64,000 bases of DNA from Raphanus sativus. Lineage: Eukaryota > Streptophyta > Magnoliopsida > Brassicales > Brassicaceae. The translations under genes were made by a program, and so were the position numbers. Positions 59,468 to 64,000 of the stretch are shown piece after piece. Each line of letters starts with the position of its first letter. The first letter of the stretch is position 1. Location of the stretch: the NCBI RefSeq assembly GCF_000801105.2, contig NC_079514.1, positions 1,736,001 through 1,800,000 of the forward strand, given 5' to 3'. Below the pieces are notes generated by a model. It was not told where the DNA came from and did no database searches. It worked only from the letters and a program-made list of their open reading frames with translations.

Positions 59468-59824
59468 TAGTGATGATATCAACTAGTATTCAAGGAATCA
59501 TCTGAAATTTCAAAGCATCATCAACACAAGTTAAATTCGAATTTCAATAGCTACCACATATTCTAGAGAGATTTATGTCCAATTATCTGGCTTCATAATA
59601 TATCTTCTTAATCAATTTGCCAACTATAATAGACCGGGCGCTTACTTTTCTAATTACTAGTTTGTAAATTGTTTATATTTCGTGGTAAAATAAATTACAA
59701 GTGATTAATTTGGAAAACTAAAAACGTTCAACAAGTATCCATGCCAGCTACTATATAACTTCGCTTCAATCTTCACTTCTGATCCACAAAAACTCAAATA
59801 CTCTAACCGTCAAAACGAAACAAG
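59468..59824 (+). promoter_or_regulatory. Promoter region of third CAP copy
   Basis: A direct repeat of 58480-58797 (shared CAAAGCATCATCAACACAAG, AGAGAGATTTATGTCCAA) with the TATA box ACTATATAAC at 59750-59759, 66 bases before the ATG. This shows the CAP gene at 59825 arose by tandem duplication together with its upstream DNA. Confidence 0.7.
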
Positions 59825-60316
59825 ATGAATATCTTTAACCAATCTCGAAACCTAATCCTAGCCACAACCATTTTCCTTGTTTTCATTGTTCCCCTAAGAG
59901 CCCAAGATAGCCCACAAGACTTTTTGGCCTCTCACAACCAAGCACGAGCAGCGGTTGGGGTGGATCCTTTAAGTTGGGACGAGACGGTGGCTGCATATGC
60001 TCGTGACTACGCAAACCAGCGTAGAGGTGACTGCGCCTTGGAACACTCAAGTGGGCCCTATGGAGAGAACATCGCCTGGAGCAGTGGTGACATGTCAGGT
60101 GTTGAAGCAGTTAACATGTGGGTGAACGAGCAGGCTGACTACGATTACGGTTCCAACACATGTGCCTCAGGAAAACAGTGCGGCCACTATACTCAGATCG
60201 TCTGGAAAAACTCGGTGAGGTTGGGATGTGCAAAAGTGAGATGCGACAATGGTCAAACCTTCATTACTTGCAACTATGATCCTCAAGGTAACATTGTGGG
60301 CGAGTGGCCTTACTAA
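59825..60316 (+). CDS. CAP/PR-1-like secreted protein, tandem copy
   Basis: Intronless, 163 residues. Signal peptide ([17 protein letters not shown]) then [20 protein letters not shown]. The CAP domain has six cysteines, [16 protein letters not shown], the signature [17 protein letters not shown] and a C-terminal [15 protein letters not shown] that again fits the CAPE peptide pattern. It is about 93% identical by eye to the copy at 52150-52641 and lies in the opposite orientation. Its promoter is a tandem repeat of the one before the 58798 fragment. Likely secreted; a defence or stress role is inferred from the family only. Confidence 0.93.
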   Translation: MNIFNQSRNLILATTIFLVFIVPLRAQDSPQDFLASHNQARAAVGVDPLSWDETVAAYARDYANQRRGDCALEHSSGPYGENIAWSSGDMSGVEAVNMWVNEQADYDYGSNTCASGKQCGHYTQIVWKNSVRLGCAKVRCDNGQTFITCNYDPQGNIVGEWPY

Positions 60317-60667
60317 AAAGAGTAGCCCCGTTTGAAGGTTCGGAAAAGTACATGTTATGTATTATCGTTTTTATGTTGTTCAGTTATACTAAAAATAATG
60401 ATTGGTTTGTCCGGTTCAGTGATCTTTTGTACCATATACATGTGTGATTGTTATAATGGAATAAGAAAACGAAATGGTACGGCCTGCACTTGCTTTGCGT
60501 GATATATGAGAATCTTTTTGTTTCTGTATTTATAATACGTATGCTTAGAGCACATATAGTTAGGGTTTATACTTTACAATTCATATTTTTGTATTAAATA
60601 CATACAGATGCTTTAGTGGTGTTTTTAGGACATTTGTAGTGAATAAAACTTTGAAGTAAAAGGATAA

Positions 60668-60901
60668 GAGCATGCACATCACTAGTATCTTAAAAATAAT
60701 TGGAAAATGGAGAGAGAGACAAAGAAACGACTGTTCTTAAAGAATCGTTTTTTTCATCTTACTTTGTTTCTTCCACATGTTACTGTATAAGTGTTTTTTT
60801 TTTTCTGATTTAAAATTTAATGGTTAATTAATTTATACAAAAATTATTAATATTTTATTTATTAGGTACTCTTTCTGAGATACAAAACACCAATGGTGCT
60901 C
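60668..60901. mobile_element. Tourist-like MITE
   Basis: 234 bp with ends GAGCATGCACATCACTAG and (inverse) GAGCACCATTGGTG, flanked by TAA (60665-60667 and 60902-60904). Fourth member of the GAGCATC-ended family in this window. AT-rich interior, non-coding. It sits about 350 bases downstream of the CAP gene. Confidence 0.8.
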
Positions 60902-61133
60902 TAAAACGATGAAAAAAAAATAAAAAAAAATGAAAAAGATGGACCATTGCCATCTTAAATAATTGGGTAGCCTTAGGCAAAACTTTGAATATGGACCTTT
61001 TTTATAAGTATTTTCGTAATTTTTTGTTCGATACATTTTTAAATAATTGAGCCAAAAACGTAGAAAATTTGAAAAATGGTAGAACGTACGGCATGTGCAG
61101 CTTTTAACCATCATAATGCTATTTAAAAAGTTA

Positions 61134-62428
61134 CTAGATTTGGACCCGCACTTAAAAGGGCGGGTATATCTTTCGTTTTTTTTGAATTTTTTAATATATA
61201 TGTGCTAATTTTCGTAATCATATTTCTGTTTGATATTAATTTAATTTAATACAATTTTTGGTAAATACAATAAATATGTCAAGTTACATAATCATACACT
61301 TATGTCATATGTATTACAATAATTATTTTTTAAAATTTATTTTTAAGTGCAATATATTATATATTTTCAGTAGTTACCTACCATAATTAGTCAAAAATAT
61401 TTGTACCGAAAAAATTCAATTCGGAATTGTTCCGAAATTCAAAATTTCACACTCTATTAGATCTGACATATATATTCGAAACAGTTCTTAAAATGTTATA
61501 TCCGAAAATCAATATTCAAACCAATTTGCACCGTAAACCAAACAACACTTTTTAAAAAATGTTTGAAAAAGATATATATATATATATATATATGTAAATG
61601 TATTAATATGGTATTCACTAACTTTAACTAAAATCACATTTAAAATATTTTTAATTGAATAATCTATTTAAAGCCGGTTAAATTAAAACCCGTAGAATAT
61701 ATTTATAAATAATACTTTAATAATAATATCAAACACACATTTAAAATATACTTAGAATTTAAATTAGATATTAGCCATGTAAGTAGATACCAAATAAAAG
61801 ATGACAGAAACCTTAAGTATATATCGAAGAAAAAATGGTGGTTACATTATAATATTTATAATTAATTTGATGCAGTGGTGTGATTATTACGAAGAAGTAA
61901 ACATAATTTGATTGGTCGAGGCCCATTATTATGTTGAAGTGGTGGTTACATCGATAATATGTAACTTATATGCAGTTCGTATTTTTTTATGTATAGATAA
62001 CTGAAAACAATTAGTTGGACTGCACTTTTATTGAACTGGTCAAGGTGGAAAATTAATAGTATTGATATCCGCTTAATGCAAAATCGTTAGAACTGTCAAA
62101 GTTTGACATTCGGTGAAAGTCTTTCCGTTATTGGATTTAAACTGAAATTTGGATACAAGACATAGCATTGTGTTAGCTTTCATTTTAATCAACGGTTAGA
62201 AAATTACCCCAGTTCGTAAAATCGGTCAAGAAAACCAGTCCAACCCAAAGGAGGACACACCCGTGTGCTTCCCTCCGATTCATGGACTGGTCAAGTAGAT
62301 GGGGGCAGCACCAATATAAATCATTAATTTGTAACCAAAGGATTTACAGTGTGATTATTATTATTTTTATTTTAGTATTGGGACAGATTTTATGTCCTTA
62401 GGTAGTCTTCTAGTATAGGGTCAAATCT
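61134..62428 (-). mobile_element. Helitron on minus strand
   Basis: Read on the minus strand the element ends ACCCGCCCTTTTAAGTGCGG (hairpin, 61144-61165) followed by CCAAATCTAG and a T: the standard Helitron 3' terminus. Its 5' start is uncertain. A candidate is ACCCTATACTAGAAGACTAC (inverse of about 62409-62428), which lacks the usual TC. The interior is AT-rich with a (TA)n run at about 61571-61594 and no coding region. Confidence 0.55.
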
Positions 62429-63045
62429 TTTGTCGATTCTTTGTAATATATAAAGAGTTACTGGGTTAAGGTTAAGCTCAAATATGTCTTAAAATCTTTA
62501 GAAATTTCTGGGACGGTTCTACACAACTTCCATTTGCGTTCACGATTAACATTTTTTGGTTAATATGTTTTGAAATAAAGAGTTCGATTCAGATGAACAT
62601 ATAAACTATATATAAAATAAACCGCTAATATAAACACAGATAAACAATCGAGGACTTGGTTTCTCATGTTTTCTAGACAGCATCAGTTCTAGTATTTGTA
62701 AATGCTACATCAATATTCATTTTTTGCGTGATGAATTTTGACGAGGTCATTTTTTTTGCTCGAATGACGAGGTCTATTTCAAAAGCCAGAAAGAAGGTCA
62801 TAGCTAGACTCACATGACCATTCATGTTTGCATGCAATGCATTTATTTGTAATTGTACGTACAAACAACTATTTATCAATGTATTATCCCATCACAAAAT
62901 ATTATGCAACCATACACACGAACGTTATCGAATCACCATATCCTAGTAGTGGTAGATGATAATCATTATTTGAAAGATAAAAACAACACACACACGTACG
63001 TCCTCTATGGACATGTTTTATTTATTTGCGTACATATATATATTC
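62429..63045. other. Intergenic region
   Basis: No gene. It includes a small T-rich insertion flanked by 10-bp repeats (62739-62774) and the 3' side of the last CAP gene. Confidence 0.45.
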
Positions 63046-63534
63046 TTAGTAAGGCCTACGGCCCCTAATATTACCAGGAGGATCATAGCTGCAAACGATG
63101 AAAGTTCCACCACTATTACACCTGACTTTGGCACATCCAACCCACACCGAGCTTCTCCACACAACTTGAGTATAGTGACCACATGCTTTTCCGGAACGAC
63201 AAGTGTTCGAATTGTAGAAGTAGTCGTTCTTCTCGTTGACCCACAACCTCACTGCGTCAGCTCCAGACAGATCACGACTGCTTCCTGCCAAGTTTTCGCC
63301 GTAACGCCCGCCTGAGTGAGTTAGACGACAGTCCCCTCGCCTTTGCAGAGCATATCGTCGGGCGTATTCCGCCACATCCGCATGCCATCTTATCGGAGCC
63401 ACACCAACAGCGGCACGAGCACGGTTGTGCACATCGAGGTAATCTTGTTGCCTGTCTTGGGCTTTCAGAGGAACTGCAAAAGCTAGGACAAGTGCTATAG
63501 TCACGAAAACTAGAGTTTGAGAAGAGATCTTCAT
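63046..63534 (-). CDS. CAP/PR-1-like secreted protein (At4g33710 type)
   Basis: Intronless gene for 162 residues. The signal peptide ([18 protein letters not shown]) precedes [20 protein letters not shown]. The CAP domain keeps six cysteines and the signature [17 protein letters not shown]; the second signature reads [10 protein letters not shown] (Ser for the usual Asn). The C-terminus GNIRGRRPY fits the CAPE pattern. It is rich in arginine and clearly more distant from the two At4g33720-like copies. Order and N-terminus ([14 protein letters not shown]) suggest At4g33710. Secreted; function inferred from the family only. Confidence 0.93.
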   Translation of the reverse strand: MKISSQTLVFVTIALVLAFAVPLKAQDRQQDYLDVHNRARAAVGVAPIRWHADVAEYARRYALQRRGDCRLTHSGGRYGENLAGSSRDLSGADAVRLWVNEKNDYFYNSNTCRSGKACGHYTQVVWRSSVWVGCAKVRCNSGGTFIVCSYDPPGNIRGRRPY

Positions 63535-64000
63535 ACTTTTTTCTTGGTTGGATATGATTGGTGGGTTCCAAATGAGGATATATATAGTACACTTCAGTGT
63601 TTACATTGGAGTTGTTTTATGGGCAAGTATTAACACTTGCAAAATAGTTTTTGGCAAATGAATACACTAGTAATTTTATTTTAATCTGTTTTACAGAGTC
63701 AATTAGGCGAAAAGGTCAGAACATAGAGCCGTAAACTAATAACACTTTCCATTTTGTAAATAAATTCAAGACTATTGATTTGACTGCACAATTTTAGAAG
63801 TATTAAAAATGCAAGACAATTTCTTCAAATCTTTCCATATACTCTTGTATGTTTTTTAAATTATTATCTCGTAGAACTTCGAAACACAAGATATACAAAT
63901 CGATACAATATTTTAAGTTCCTTGATTTATATTTTATACTCTTAGGTAACTTCTATGTTTTATGCTAGTTAATTACTATGACTTTTACCAGGTCAGGTGA
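63535..64000. other. Promoter side of last CAP gene
   Basis: Upstream DNA of the minus-strand CAP gene, with a TATA-like ATATATATAG near 63580. The rest is AT-rich and runs to the window edge. Confidence 0.45.

Noticed and set aside
63007..63315. 102-codon frame on the plus strand
   Set aside because: Antisense to the intact CAP gene at 63046-63534, which has a signal peptide and complete CAP signatures.

Overview
This is nuclear DNA from a plant of the mustard family, most likely a Brassica or close relative. It has small intron-rich genes in AT-rich intergenic DNA, typical Brassicaceae mobile elements (Helitrons, Tourist- and Stowaway-like MITEs, tRNA-derived SINEs, hAT-like elements, Ty1/copia elements, a CACTA fragment), and a gene order that, from memory, matches Arabidopsis thaliana chromosome 4 from about At4g33880 down to At4g33710. 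No search could be run, so Arabidopsis names rest on recognising proteins and their order. Exon structures were worked out by hand from reading frame and splice sites.

Layout. 1-15.7 kb holds no gene: one Helitron (1143-2210) beside another Helitron start, AT-rich DNA, and a copia element (8878-14056) with identical LTRs, a 5-bp target duplication and a ruined interior containing a 100-base assembly gap. 15.8-17.6 kb is an RSL2-type root-hair bHLH gene. 17.7-23.2 kb is transposon-rich intergenic DNA (two MITEs, two SINEs, one hAT-like element). 23.3-30.0 kb carries two tandem family-10 glycoside hydrolase genes with a 1-kb foldback element between them. 30.1-31.4 kb is a hAT-like element whose core is a 27-bp minisatellite that repeats an E2F-type site. 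Then come a SOB FIVE-LIKE gene (33.6-34.7 kb), a small acidic membrane-protein gene (35.2-36.5 kb), a 4.7-kb gene-free stretch, an inositol 1,3,4-trisphosphate 5/6-kinase gene of the ITPK2 type (41.3-43.7 kb) and a gene for a very acidic single-pass membrane protein on the minus strand (44.5-46.3 kb).

50.6-63.5 kb is a cluster of PR-1-like CAP genes: one frameshifted pseudogene, three intact genes and one 5' fragment. Two copies face away from each other as arms of an inverted duplication, and a young copia element sits at the centre. The fragment is joined to a piece of CACTA transposon.

The genes form no pathway. They are a syntenic block that has lost several genes I would expect from Arabidopsis and has been reshaped by mobile DNA. 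The most unusual signals are the E2F-site minisatellite, a swarm of tiny A- or T-rich insertions each flanked by 10-24-bp direct repeats (one of which duplicated a splice donor), and the palindromic CAP locus.
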